A stretch of 64,000 nucleotides of DNA from the NCBI RefSeq assembly GCF_007035645.1, contig NZ_AP019632.1, positions 1,240,001 through 1,304,000 of the forward strand. The letters run 5' to 3'. The stretch is from Enterobacter asburiae. GTDB lineage: Bacteria; Pseudomonadota; Gammaproteobacteria; Enterobacterales; Enterobacteriaceae. The position numbers and the translations under genes are program-made. The notes under the pieces were generated by a model. The model saw nothing but the letters and a program-made list of their open reading frames with translations. It had not been told where the DNA came from and did not search any database. This document shows positions 8,957 through 16,995 of the stretch, one piece after another (position 1 is the first letter of the stretch; each line of letters begins with the position of its first letter).

Positions 8957-9716
8957 GAGATTAAATTCATTCGTCTTGTTCCAGTTTGCTTTATTGCTAA
9001 ATGGATGCGCTCAAGCAACTGACAGAACATTATCACCACCACTAAATACTGGCTGGGTTAGTATTGAGATTAAAAATCCTTCTGCGTATACAAAGCCTTT
9101 TCCTCTTGAAGTGTTGTATGTATCAACAACGTGCAAGCGTGAGTTGATGAGTATGCGAGATGGTCAACATTATGAGAAAGTGGGACTCAATCCAATAAAA
9201 ATACCGCTTCAGGAAAAGGACTCATCCGGTGTATGGATTGCAAAAATAGCAAAAGATGGCGGCGGTAAGTGTAACTGGAAACTGAGTGAATTCAATTTGG
9301 GTATTGAATATATTGATGCTACTCACCTCGGGAAGGGGTTAGTTCCGGGAACTGCAGTTGGTGCAACAATTGCGTTTGATGACAATGCAACAAAAAATGG
9401 TCGATTTAAGGTGTTTACAGGTTCCGAGCTTGTTTTATCTCCCATGTACTACCCTTTGATAGATAGTAATAAAGATATAAGTGTGAATGATACGTTGAAT
9501 TTATTTGGTCAGGATGATTTTTTACTGAAAAAGATAGTATCTTCAGAAAAAAATGTTCAAATTAAATTCGAACCGACAATTGATGAGTCTAAAGTCGTCA
9601 GGATGATTGCTCCAACAGAACAAAAAGTTGGGGTAAACTATAAAATTATCTACCCTGATGGCACGGTTGTGTCTGATGGATCAACTCACCCTGATGTAAA
9701 CAGGTTGAAGGATTAA
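8949..9716 (+). CDS. tli: Lipoprotein immunity protein against the lipase effector, copy 1
   Basis: 255 aa. Signal peptide MYKRLNSFVLFQFALLLNGC ends in a lipobox (LNGC), giving a lipidated Cys20; the next residues are AQ, compatible with outer-membrane sorting. The mature part has conserved cysteines (TTCKRE, KCNWK) and ends in YPDGTVVSDGSTHPDV. Overlap of 8 bases with the lipase gene points to coupled translation. Lipoproteins in this position neutralise periplasmic lipase effectors delivered by sister cells. Assignment as Tli rests on lipobox, size and position; binding to the lipase is inferred. AT-rich. Highly similar to the next gene, especially in the first two thirds. Confidence 0.82.
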   Translation: MYKRLNSFVLFQFALLLNGCAQATDRTLSPPLNTGWVSIEIKNPSAYTKPFPLEVLYVSTTCKRELMSMRDGQHYEKVGLNPIKIPLQEKDSSGVWIAKIAKDGGGKCNWKLSEFNLGIEYIDATHLGKGLVPGTAVGATIAFDDNATKNGRFKVFTGSELVLSPMYYPLIDSNKDISVNDTLNLFGQDDFLLKKIVSSEKNVQIKFEPTIDESKVVRMIAPTEQKVGVNYKIIYPDGTVVSDGSTHPDVNRLKD

Positions 9717-9782
9717 TCTCAGCAGCATCCGGTTCTGATGCTATTAAAAGATTTGGTCATTATGGTGAAGAGGACATGGAAA
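9717..9782 (+). pseudogene. Duplicated remnant of the 3' end of the lipase effector gene
   Basis: Between the two tli genes the DNA still reads in frame as SAASGSDAIKRFGHYGEED followed by MENV and a stop, almost identical to the last residues of the lipase (ISAASGSDALKRFGHYGEED then IENV). The remnant overlaps the start of tli copy 2 exactly as the true lipase end overlaps copy 1. The duplicated unit is 834 bases (distance between the two tli starts) and therefore included about 65 bases of the lipase 3' end plus the whole tli. It has no start codon suited to expression of a product. Confidence 0.85.
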
Positions 9783-10550
9783 ATGTATAAGAGATTAAAT
9801 TCATTCGTCTTGCTCCAGTTTGTTTTATTGCTAAATGGATGCGCTCAGGCAACTGACAGAACATTGTCACCACCATCGAATACTGATTGGGTTAATATTG
9901 AAATAAAAAACCCGTCTTCGTATACAAAGCCTTTTCCTCTTGAAGTGTTATACGTATCAACGACGTGCAAGCGTGAGTTGATGAGTATGCGAGATGGAAA
10001 GCATTATGAGAAGGTAGGGCTTAATCCAATAAAAATACCTCTTCAGGAAAAGAACTCATCCGATGTATGGATTGCAAAAATAGCTAAAGATGGCGGCGGT
10101 AAGTGTAACTGGAAACTGAGTGAGTTCAATTTCGGTATTGAATATACTGATGCTACTCATCTCGGGAATGGTTTAGTACCGGGAACTGCTGTTGATGCAA
10201 CAATCGCGTTTGATGACAATGCAACAAAAAATGGCCTATTTAAGGTGATTCAAGATTCTGAGCTCGTTTTATCACCTGCGTATTACCCCTTGATACAAAG
10301 TAATAAGCGCATCAGCACAAATGATATGTTGAATTTATTTGGTGAGAAAGACTTTATGCAAATAAAGATGATTTCCTCTGCCAAAAGCATTCAGATAAAA
10401 TTCATGCCAACTCTTGATGAATCTAAGTTGGTTAAAATGATTGCACCAAAAGAGCATAAAGTCGGAGAGTTTTACAAAATTGTCTACCCTGATGGCTCAG
10501 TTGTATCTGATGGATCAACTCACCCTGACGTAAGCAGACTGAAGGATTAA
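9783..10550 (+). CDS. tli: Lipoprotein immunity protein against the lipase effector, copy 2
   Basis: 255 aa from the ATG at 9783, homologous to the start of copy 1; an upstream in-frame ATG at 9738 lies in the lipase remnant and would mask the signal peptide. Same lipobox (LNGC, Cys20). By eye about 18 differences from copy 1 in the first 170 residues but about 25 in the last 85, so the C-terminal part has diverged faster. It may neutralise a different lipase variant or simply add dosage. Cysteines and the terminal YPDG-VVSDGSTHPDV region are kept, so the gene looks functional. It is followed two bases later by paar. Confidence 0.82.
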   Translation: MYKRLNSFVLLQFVLLLNGCAQATDRTLSPPSNTDWVNIEIKNPSSYTKPFPLEVLYVSTTCKRELMSMRDGKHYEKVGLNPIKIPLQEKNSSDVWIAKIAKDGGGKCNWKLSEFNFGIEYTDATHLGNGLVPGTAVDATIAFDDNATKNGLFKVIQDSELVLSPAYYPLIQSNKRISTNDMLNLFGEKDFMQIKMISSAKSIQIKFMPTLDESKLVKMIAPKEHKVGEFYKIVYPDGSVVSDGSTHPDVSRLKD

Positions 10551-10552
10551 AC

Positions 10553-10819
10553 ATGACAAAAGGCTTAGTTTTGCTTGGTGACAAAACCTCTCACGGCGGA
10601 AAAGTGATCTCCGCCTCTTCCAATATTACTGTCGACGGAAAAAAAGCCGCATTAGTTGGTGATATGGTTAGTTGCCCGGTAGAAGGGCATGGAACTAATC
10701 CTATCGTGGAAGGATCACCGCACCGGACATTTAACGATCGCGCTGTTGTCGTCGATGGCTGCAAATGTCAGTGCGGTTGTACTGTAATTTCAAGTGCTCA
10801 GAACAGCACAGTAGGATAA
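10553..10819 (+). CDS. paar: PAAR-repeat spike-tip protein
   Basis: 88 aa. Standalone PAAR protein: LLGDKTSHGGKVISAS, DGKKAALVGDMVSCP, EGHGTNPIVEGSP and the histidine and cysteine residues expected to bind the tip zinc (His14, Cys, His pairs). PAAR caps the VgrG trimer and sharpens the spike; short PAARs without extensions carry no toxin themselves. It starts 2 bases after tli copy 2 and ends 3 bases before the next gene, so it belongs to the same transcript as vgrG and the lipase module. Confidence 0.92.
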   Translation: MTKGLVLLGDKTSHGGKVISASSNITVDGKKAALVGDMVSCPVEGHGTNPIVEGSPHRTFNDRAVVVDGCKCQCGCTVISSAQNSTVG

Positions 10820-10822
10820 TCA

Positions 10823-11983
10823 ATGGGCTGGGAAAGGACGAAAGCAACAACAATGACGTTGCCTCCTGAGCCATCTTTTACGGGATGGCTGTTGGCAGGG
10901 GGGGGGGCCGCGGTTGTGGGGATTTTGCTGTTTATCCTGCATGCGTCAGACATGGTTAAGGCACTGGCTGTATTCAATATCTGGTGGCTGGCATCCAGCC
11001 CGGTTCTTGGCTGGTTTTTCCTGTTTTGCTTGCGGGGGTGGCTGTGGGGCAGAACAGTCAATGAACATCAGTTTTTGCAGAAGGAGGCTGAATACGGGCA
11101 GCAACAGTGGGAAGCCTGGGCTGGACGCTATCTGGCCGTACTGGGAAGCTGCATACTGCTACCTTCCGGAGTGACCTCTGACGCCATTGCTAAATCAGAT
11201 GCTGCAGATGCGCCGCAATTGCTTTCACTGACCAGCCATTTTGATGAGAAATCGACGACGCCCACCTCCTTGCTAGAACTGGGTCTGGCCGGTGTACAAG
11301 AGGCGATATCAATGTTGCCTGCGACAGTACCATTCAACGTCACCATAATGAGCGACATGATTTCGTCAGACTTCGAGACCCGGTTTCGCAAATCATGGGG
11401 GAAAATTTATCCTGGGCGTGAGCTAACAGGTTCGATCTCATGTTATGAAGCCCTTTCTTTTGACTGGCTCGAGGAGCGCCTTAAAAATCCCGTTTTCGAT
11501 ATTGATTTGATCCTGATATTGCAGAGTCAGGGTGCTGAACAGTATTCCGATGCACTCGCAGCGATGGTACTTACCAGCGATGATGTTGCTGAAAAATACC
11601 AGCTTTCACACTCCGCCCGCATATTGCGACCGATGCCGCTGGACATGACAAATTTCAGGGCTGATATGGGGTTGTTCCTCGAAACACAAACGATCGCCTG
11701 TCAGACGTCAAACGTGTTCTGTGATTACGGGCACTGGAATGACGGGTTTGCTGATCTAATGACCGCGTCTCAATCACTTCTGACACCGTGGGTGCCCCAG
11801 GAAATTGATGTACTGGAAAAATATAACGGAATTCCAGGGGGCGGGAGTGCGTGGCTTCTAGCCACATTACTGGCCGACATCGTGTTCGTCAGCAACAAAC
11901 CTGTTTTAGGACTGTTTACCTCAGGTGCTGATCGTTTTGTCAGTACTGTTACCTCAGGGAGTGAAAATAATGATGCCGGGTAG
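10823..11983 (+). CDS. Uncharacterised membrane protein of the T6SS operon
   Basis: 386 aa, no family recognised. Two hydrophobic segments near the N-terminus (about residues 19-40, WLLAGGGAAVVGILLFIL, and 49-72, VFNIWWLASSPVLGWFFLF), then a region with a conserved-looking WLWGRTVNEHQFLQKE motif, and a large soluble part. Near the C-terminus WLLATLLADIVFVSNKP may be another hydrophobic patch. It starts 3 bases after paar and overlaps tssM by 14 bases, so it is an integral part of the operon. Being directly upstream of tssM, it may be an accessory part of the membrane complex; that role is inference from position and topology. Confidence 0.7.
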   Translation: MGWERTKATTMTLPPEPSFTGWLLAGGGAAVVGILLFILHASDMVKALAVFNIWWLASSPVLGWFFLFCLRGWLWGRTVNEHQFLQKEAEYGQQQWEAWAGRYLAVLGSCILLPSGVTSDAIAKSDAADAPQLLSLTSHFDEKSTTPTSLLELGLAGVQEAISMLPATVPFNVTIMSDMISSDFETRFRKSWGKIYPGRELTGSISCYEALSFDWLEERLKNPVFDIDLILILQSQGAEQYSDALAAMVLTSDDVAEKYQLSHSARILRPMPLDMTNFRADMGLFLETQTIACQTSNVFCDYGHWNDGFADLMTASQSLLTPWVPQEIDVLEKYNGIPGGGSAWLLATLLADIVFVSNKPVLGLFTSGADRFVSTVTSGSENNDAG

Positions 11984-14900
11984 TACATGGAGCAGGGGAG
12001 GGCTTGCCGGCATAATAGCCTGCATCTCAGCGATTATAGTAGCCTTGATCCTTCATTTCGGCCCCTCGCATGGCCTTGATACCCGACTGAAGCAAGTGCT
12101 TGCATTTGTTGCCGTATGGATAGTCTTGCTGATTGTTTTCTATACACCGTTTATGTTCCGGTTTATGAAGGAAAAGTATCATCGCTGGCGAGAGCAGAAG
12201 AACAATGCGCTGCCTTCTGATGAATCAAGAGTTGCCCGGACTCCGCCACGCAATGTCACCGTTGATACTATCCGTGACGCCATGCGTAACCTCTATGGTC
12301 GGCGCTGGGGACGTAAAACACGCATTCTGCTGGTCACTGGGACAATATCTGAGGTGGAGCAGTTGACTCCGGGTCTTACGGGCCAGCTCTGGCAGGAAGA
12401 CCGCGGCACACTGTTGCTGTGGGGCGGTGATCTCAATACCCCAGCCGACAGTGCCTGGCTGACCGCGTTACGTAAGCTGCGTCGCCGTCAGGTGGATGGC
12501 CTGGTGTGGGTCACTTCGGCCTTTGACCAGCTCTCAGCACCAGGGCTGGAGCCGCCATTGCCGGTGCCGTCTGAAAGCACCATGGATGCCCTGTCTCACG
12601 CCATCAGCGCGCGTATGGAAACGATTGGCTGGAAACTTCCTCTCTACGTCTGGTCCCTGCACCCGCGCGCCGGTAAGCCGGAAGGGCGCATTTCGCAGGC
12701 GACCGGTTGTCTGTTGCCTGCCGGGTGTCATACCGAAGGGCTGGCAGAGCAGCTCTCCGCCCTGACACCGGATTTGATATCACAGGGTTTGCAGCAGACC
12801 TGCGGTGAAGTGAAACATAACTTCCTGCTGACGCTTGCCGACCAGCTGATTCGTGAGCCGGAAAGCGTGACCGCACCGCTGTCGGTGATGCTCAATCCGT
12901 ACCGCCCGCTGCCGCTGGCTGGTGTGGTGTTTAGTCAGCCCTCTGCCGGTGCCGAACGTGCCGTGACGCACCACTGGGGCATGGATAAGCGCTGGGATAT
13001 TCTGCCTGAATCTGTCCGGATGCTTCCTGCTGGACTGCGTCCGCGCAAGCCGGGCGTTCCCTGGCGCAAAGTGTTTGCGTCAGTTGTCGCCCTGGCGATG
13101 GTGGGCTGGGCTGCGTGGATGAGCATCGCGTATGTCACCAACCGCAGCCAGATTGACGGCGCGAATGCCCAGGCAGCACTTGCCGCCCGACAGAACCAGC
13201 CGCTGGAGCAGCGCCTGCACGCGCTGTCTGAACTCCAGAAAACGCTGGCCCGTCTGCAGTACCGGGCTGAGCACGGCGTGCCATGGTATGAGCAGGCCGG
13301 GCTGAGTCAGAATAATGCCCTGCTGACCGCACTTTGGCCACGTTACCGCGACAGCGCACTGCCATTGTTGCGGGATGCGGCCGCAGACCACCTGCAGAAG
13401 CAGATCAGTGCGTTTAACGCGCTGCCGCCGGGCAGTCCGCTGCGTGAGCTGATGGCAAAAGCTACCTATGACCAGCTCAAACTCTACCTGATGCTTACCC
13501 GTCCGGAACATATGGATGCGGCCTGGTTCAGCTCGGTGCTGCTGCACGACTGGCCAAAACGTGATGGTGTGAAAGACGGTGTCTGGCAGGGCGTGGCGCC
13601 GTCACTGCTGTCGTTCTATGGCGCACAGCTGGTTGCGCATCCTGAGTGGAAGCTCCGTGCTGATGAAAGCATGGTCAGCCAGGCGCGTTCCTTGCTGGTA
13701 CGCCTGATGGGCGTGCGTAACAGTGAATCGACCCTGTACCAGAAGATGCTCTCCAAGGTGGCTCATCTGTATGTCGATATGCGCCTTGAAGATATGACTG
13801 GCGATACTGATGCATCCCGTCTGTTCAGCACCACGGAAATTGTACCTGGCATGTTCACACGCCAGGCCTGGGAGCAGGCCGTCCAGCCCGCCATTGACAA
13901 GGTGGTGAAAGCGCGCCGGGATGAGCTCGACTGGGTGCTCACTGACAGCAAGCAGGTGAATAAACAGAATGAGACCTCACCGGAAGCGCTGAAAAAACGC
14001 CTGACGGAGCGTTATTTCGCGGACTTTGGCGGGGCCTGGCTGGAGTTTCTGAACAGCCTGCGCTGGAACCAGGCGCCCACGCTGTCGGATTCTATTGAAC
14101 AGTTGACCCTAATGGCCGACGTGCGTCAGTCACCGCTGGTGGCGCTGATGAATACCTTGAATGTACAGGGTCGTACCGGGCAGACAGGCGAAGCTATTTC
14201 GGATTCGCTGGTTAAATCAGCGAAAAACCTGCTCGGTGGTGACAACAAAGATGCCATTGACCAGAGCGTCGGTGTTCACGGCCCGCTGGATGCGACCTTT
14301 GGTCCTGTGCTGGCGCTGATGGACAAGAACCGCACGGGGGCACAGGAGCTAAGTTTGCAGTCGTTCCTGACCCGTATCACACAGGTGCGTCTGCGTTTGC
14401 AGCAGGTAACGAATGCTGCGGACCCACAGGCTATGACCCAGACCATCGCCCAGACAGTATTCCAGGGCAAAGCGGTAGACCTGACTGAAACTCGTGACTA
14501 CGGCAGCCTGATTGCCGCCGGTCTGGGTCAGGAGTGGAGCGGATTTGGGCGGACAGTCTTTGTGAGTCCGATGGAGCAGGCCTGGCAGCAGGTGCTTATC
14601 CCAGCGGCCAATAGCCTCAACGCCCAGTGGCAGCAGGCGGTGGTTGCTGAGTGGAACAGTGCCTTCGGCGGACGCTATCCGTTTAACAATTCCAGCAGTG
14701 ATATATCCCTGCCGCTGCTGGCTAAATACCTCAATGCAGATTCCGGGCGTATTGCACAGTTCCTGCAGAACCGCCTCAAAGGCGTGCTGCACAAAGAAGG
14801 CAATCACTGGGTGCCGGACAGCATCAACTCGCAGGGGCTGGCCTTTAACCCTGCATTCATGAATGCCATTAACACCCTGAGTTATATCTCCGATATCGCC

Positions 14901-15380
14901 TTCACTGAAGGCAATGCAGGGATGAACTTCGAACTTCGTCCGGGTACTGCCGATGGCGTGATGCAGACCAACATGATCATCGACAGCCAGAAGCTGACTT
15001 ATGTTAACCAGCTCCCGGCATGGAAGCGCTTCACCTGGCCTGCTGATACTGAAGCTCCGGGGGCGAACCTGAGCTGGATAAGCACGCAGGCGGGCACCCG
15101 CCAGTACGCTGATATCCCAGGTGCATGGGGCTGGATCCGCCTGCTCGATAAAGCCGTCGTCAGTGCTTACCCGGGCGTCGGCAGCAGCTACAGCCTGAGC
15201 TGGAAAGCACAGGATGGTCGCACCCTCAATTATACCCTTCGTACCGAAGCTGGAGAGGGGCCGCTGGCACTGCTGAAGCTGCGCAATTTCCGTCTACCGG
15301 AAACCATCTTCAGCACCACCGGTGCAACACTATCAGACCAGGTTATCAGTGCAGGAAATGCTACAGAGGACGTATATTGA
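11970..15380 (+). CDS. tssM: T6SS membrane-complex protein TssM (IcmF family)
   Basis: 1136 aa from the ATG at 11970, preceded by AGGGAG with 8-base spacing; an earlier ATG at 11925 lacks a site. Two transmembrane segments near residues 8-30 and 40-60, a cytoplasmic domain, a third transmembrane segment near 370 (VFASVVALAMVGWAAWM), then a long periplasmic part ending in the IcmF C-terminal domain (LLKLRNFRLPETIF). TssM spans the periplasm and joins TssL in the inner membrane to TssJ in the outer membrane. No canonical Walker A motif is seen in the cytoplasmic part (position LLVTGTISEVE), as in several enterobacterial TssM proteins. Confidence 0.93.
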   Translation: MMPGSTWSRGGLAGIIACISAIIVALILHFGPSHGLDTRLKQVLAFVAVWIVLLIVFYTPFMFRFMKEKYHRWREQKNNALPSDESRVARTPPRNVTVDTIRDAMRNLYGRRWGRKTRILLVTGTISEVEQLTPGLTGQLWQEDRGTLLLWGGDLNTPADSAWLTALRKLRRRQVDGLVWVTSAFDQLSAPGLEPPLPVPSESTMDALSHAISARMETIGWKLPLYVWSLHPRAGKPEGRISQATGCLLPAGCHTEGLAEQLSALTPDLISQGLQQTCGEVKHNFLLTLADQLIREPESVTAPLSVMLNPYRPLPLAGVVFSQPSAGAERAVTHHWGMDKRWDILPESVRMLPAGLRPRKPGVPWRKVFASVVALAMVGWAAWMSIAYVTNRSQIDGANAQAALAARQNQPLEQRLHALSELQKTLARLQYRAEHGVPWYEQAGLSQNNALLTALWPRYRDSALPLLRDAAADHLQKQISAFNALPPGSPLRELMAKATYDQLKLYLMLTRPEHMDAAWFSSVLLHDWPKRDGVKDGVWQGVAPSLLSFYGAQLVAHPEWKLRADESMVSQARSLLVRLMGVRNSESTLYQKMLSKVAHLYVDMRLEDMTGDTDASRLFSTTEIVPGMFTRQAWEQAVQPAIDKVVKARRDELDWVLTDSKQVNKQNETSPEALKKRLTERYFADFGGAWLEFLNSLRWNQAPTLSDSIEQLTLMADVRQSPLVALMNTLNVQGRTGQTGEAISDSLVKSAKNLLGGDNKDAIDQSVGVHGPLDATFGPVLALMDKNRTGAQELSLQSFLTRITQVRLRLQQVTNAADPQAMTQTIAQTVFQGKAVDLTETRDYGSLIAAGLGQEWSGFGRTVFVSPMEQAWQQVLIPAANSLNAQWQQAVVAEWNSAFGGRYPFNNSSSDISLPLLAKYLNADSGRIAQFLQNRLKGVLHKEGNHWVPDSINSQGLAFNPAFMNAINTLSYISDIAFTEGNAGMNFELRPGTADGVMQTNMIIDSQKLTYVNQLPAWKRFTWPADTEAPGANLSWISTQAGTRQYADIPGAWGWIRLLDKAVVSAYPGVGSSYSLSWKAQDGRTLNYTLRTEAGEGPLALLKLRNFRLPETIFSTTGATLSDQVISAGNATEDVY

Positions 15381-16975
15381 TGAGCACGCTCTATGCCTTA
15401 CTTAATGCCTGCCAGGCTGATCAGGGGCCACTGCTTGCCGCCACCCGTGAGCGTGTGGCGCAGTGGGACAGCTGGCTGCAGCCGCTGTCTGGGGCGTCAC
15501 CCGCTGGCGAAGACCCAGGTTATGACGACGATTTCCAGCAGATTCGCGAGGAAATTAATAAGCTCTCTGGCGCCAACATCGAGCTTATTTGCCTGCATGC
15601 AGAAAAGATTTTAACCACCGTTGCGAAAGATATCCGTGTCGCAACCTGGTACTGCTGGGCGAAGCTGCACCGCGAAGGTGAGCAGGGGCTGGGTGAAGGA
15701 CTTGAACTGCTGGCCGGTCTGCTGGAGCGCTTTGGTACACAACTGCACCCGCAACGTGATCGCAGCCGTAAGGCGGCGCTGGAATGGCTGGCAGGATCGC
15801 GCATGACTGACTCTCTTTCCCTGTACCCGGAAGTTGTTAGGGAAGAAGCGATGCGTACCACCGGAGCGCTGCTGCTGATAGCCGGGCTTACTGAAAACGA
15901 ACCAGATGTAATCCGTCCGGAACTCAATGCGCTGTACGGTGCCCTGGAAAGTCGTTTGCAGAAAGCCGGGGGGATGGATGCGGTGGTACCGCAGAACGCC
16001 AGAACCAGCGAAACCCCTTCATCTGTCAGCCATAGCGATGCCCCGGCCATCGGGCGAATCACTTCAGGCCAGGATTTGCTGTCCCAAGCCCGCATACTCA
16101 CCGAATACTTGCGCGAGCAGCCTGACGGCTGGTTGTCAGCGCATCATCTGATGAAAAGCCTGCGCCATGACACCCTGCGGGCCATCCCGGCTCCGGATGC
16201 GCAGGGGCGTACACGCATCGAGCCGCCAAGGGCGGATCAGCGCGCGTTACTCAAACGCCTCTACTTGCAACAGAACTGGGCTGAAATGCTGGAAACGGCC
16301 GATAGCACATTTTCCCGCGGTGCCAATCACCTGTGGCTTGATTTGCAGTGGTATATCCACCAGGCGCTGACGAAATCAGGGCAGGACACCCTGGCTGACA
16401 TTATTGCTGCCGATCTGAAAGGGCTGTTGTCACGCCTGTCCGGGCTGGAGACGCTGGCTTTCAGTGACGGCACGCCGTTTGCGGACGAAGTGACTCTGAA
16501 CTGGATCCAGCAGAGCGTGCTGGACACCGTCGGCGGGTGGGGCAATGAGACCCCAGCCGCTCCGAGCACCGCCGGTAACGATGACATTCTGGCGCTGGAG
16601 CCGGAAGCCGTGGCACTGGCCGACAGCGAAGGCCCGGATGTCGCGCTGGGCTGGTTACAGACCCGGCCGGGTATGACCACCGATCGTCAGAAGTGGCTGT
16701 TGCGTCTGCTGATGGGGCGCATTGCTGAACAGTACGGCAAAAATGACCTGGCGGTGCACCTGTTTGCAGAGCTGGGTGATCGTGCCAGAGAAGTGACCCT
16801 CAGCAACTGGGAACCTGAGCTGTTGTTCGAGGTACAGGCCCGCCATCTGAAACTCCTGCGCCTGAAAGCCGGTCGCAGTGAGGCTGATAAGGCCCGCCTT
16901 ACGCCGGTAATGGACCAGTTACTTGCCGGACTGATCGCCGTCGATCCTGCTCGTGCCGCCGTGCTTTGCGGTTAA
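15380..16975 (+). CDS. tssA: T6SS baseplate/cap protein TssA (ImpA N-terminal domain)
   Basis: 531 aa from the ATG at 15380, which shares one base with the tssM stop (TGATG). Residues about 35-60 (LSGASPAGEDPGYDDDF) are the hallmark start of the ImpA-N domain; a middle helical domain and a long C-terminal region of the VasJ type follow. TssA binds the baseplate and then the distal end of the growing tail, helping tube and sheath to polymerise together. Proteobacterial TssA proteins of this length are paired with TagA in some systems, and a TagA-like gene is present at the end of this operon. Confidence 0.9.
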   Translation: MSTLYALLNACQADQGPLLAATRERVAQWDSWLQPLSGASPAGEDPGYDDDFQQIREEINKLSGANIELICLHAEKILTTVAKDIRVATWYCWAKLHREGEQGLGEGLELLAGLLERFGTQLHPQRDRSRKAALEWLAGSRMTDSLSLYPEVVREEAMRTTGALLLIAGLTENEPDVIRPELNALYGALESRLQKAGGMDAVVPQNARTSETPSSVSHSDAPAIGRITSGQDLLSQARILTEYLREQPDGWLSAHHLMKSLRHDTLRAIPAPDAQGRTRIEPPRADQRALLKRLYLQQNWAEMLETADSTFSRGANHLWLDLQWYIHQALTKSGQDTLADIIAADLKGLLSRLSGLETLAFSDGTPFADEVTLNWIQQSVLDTVGGWGNETPAAPSTAGNDDILALEPEAVALADSEGPDVALGWLQTRPGMTTDRQKWLLRLLMGRIAEQYGKNDLAVHLFAELGDRAREVTLSNWEPELLFEVQARHLKLLRLKAGRSEADKARLTPVMDQLLAGLIAVDPARAAVLCG

Positions 16976-16995
16976 ATCCACAGGAACAGAAATAA

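Noticed and set aside
9738-9782. Upstream in-frame start for tli copy 2
   Set aside because: Falls in the duplicated lipase tail; would put 15 charged residues before the lipoprotein signal, and the homologous start of copy 1 is at the internal ATG.
10553-10819. PAAR protein with an Rhs or nuclease toxin
   Set aside because: Ends at 88 aa with the stop just before the next gene; no fused or remnant toxin downstream.
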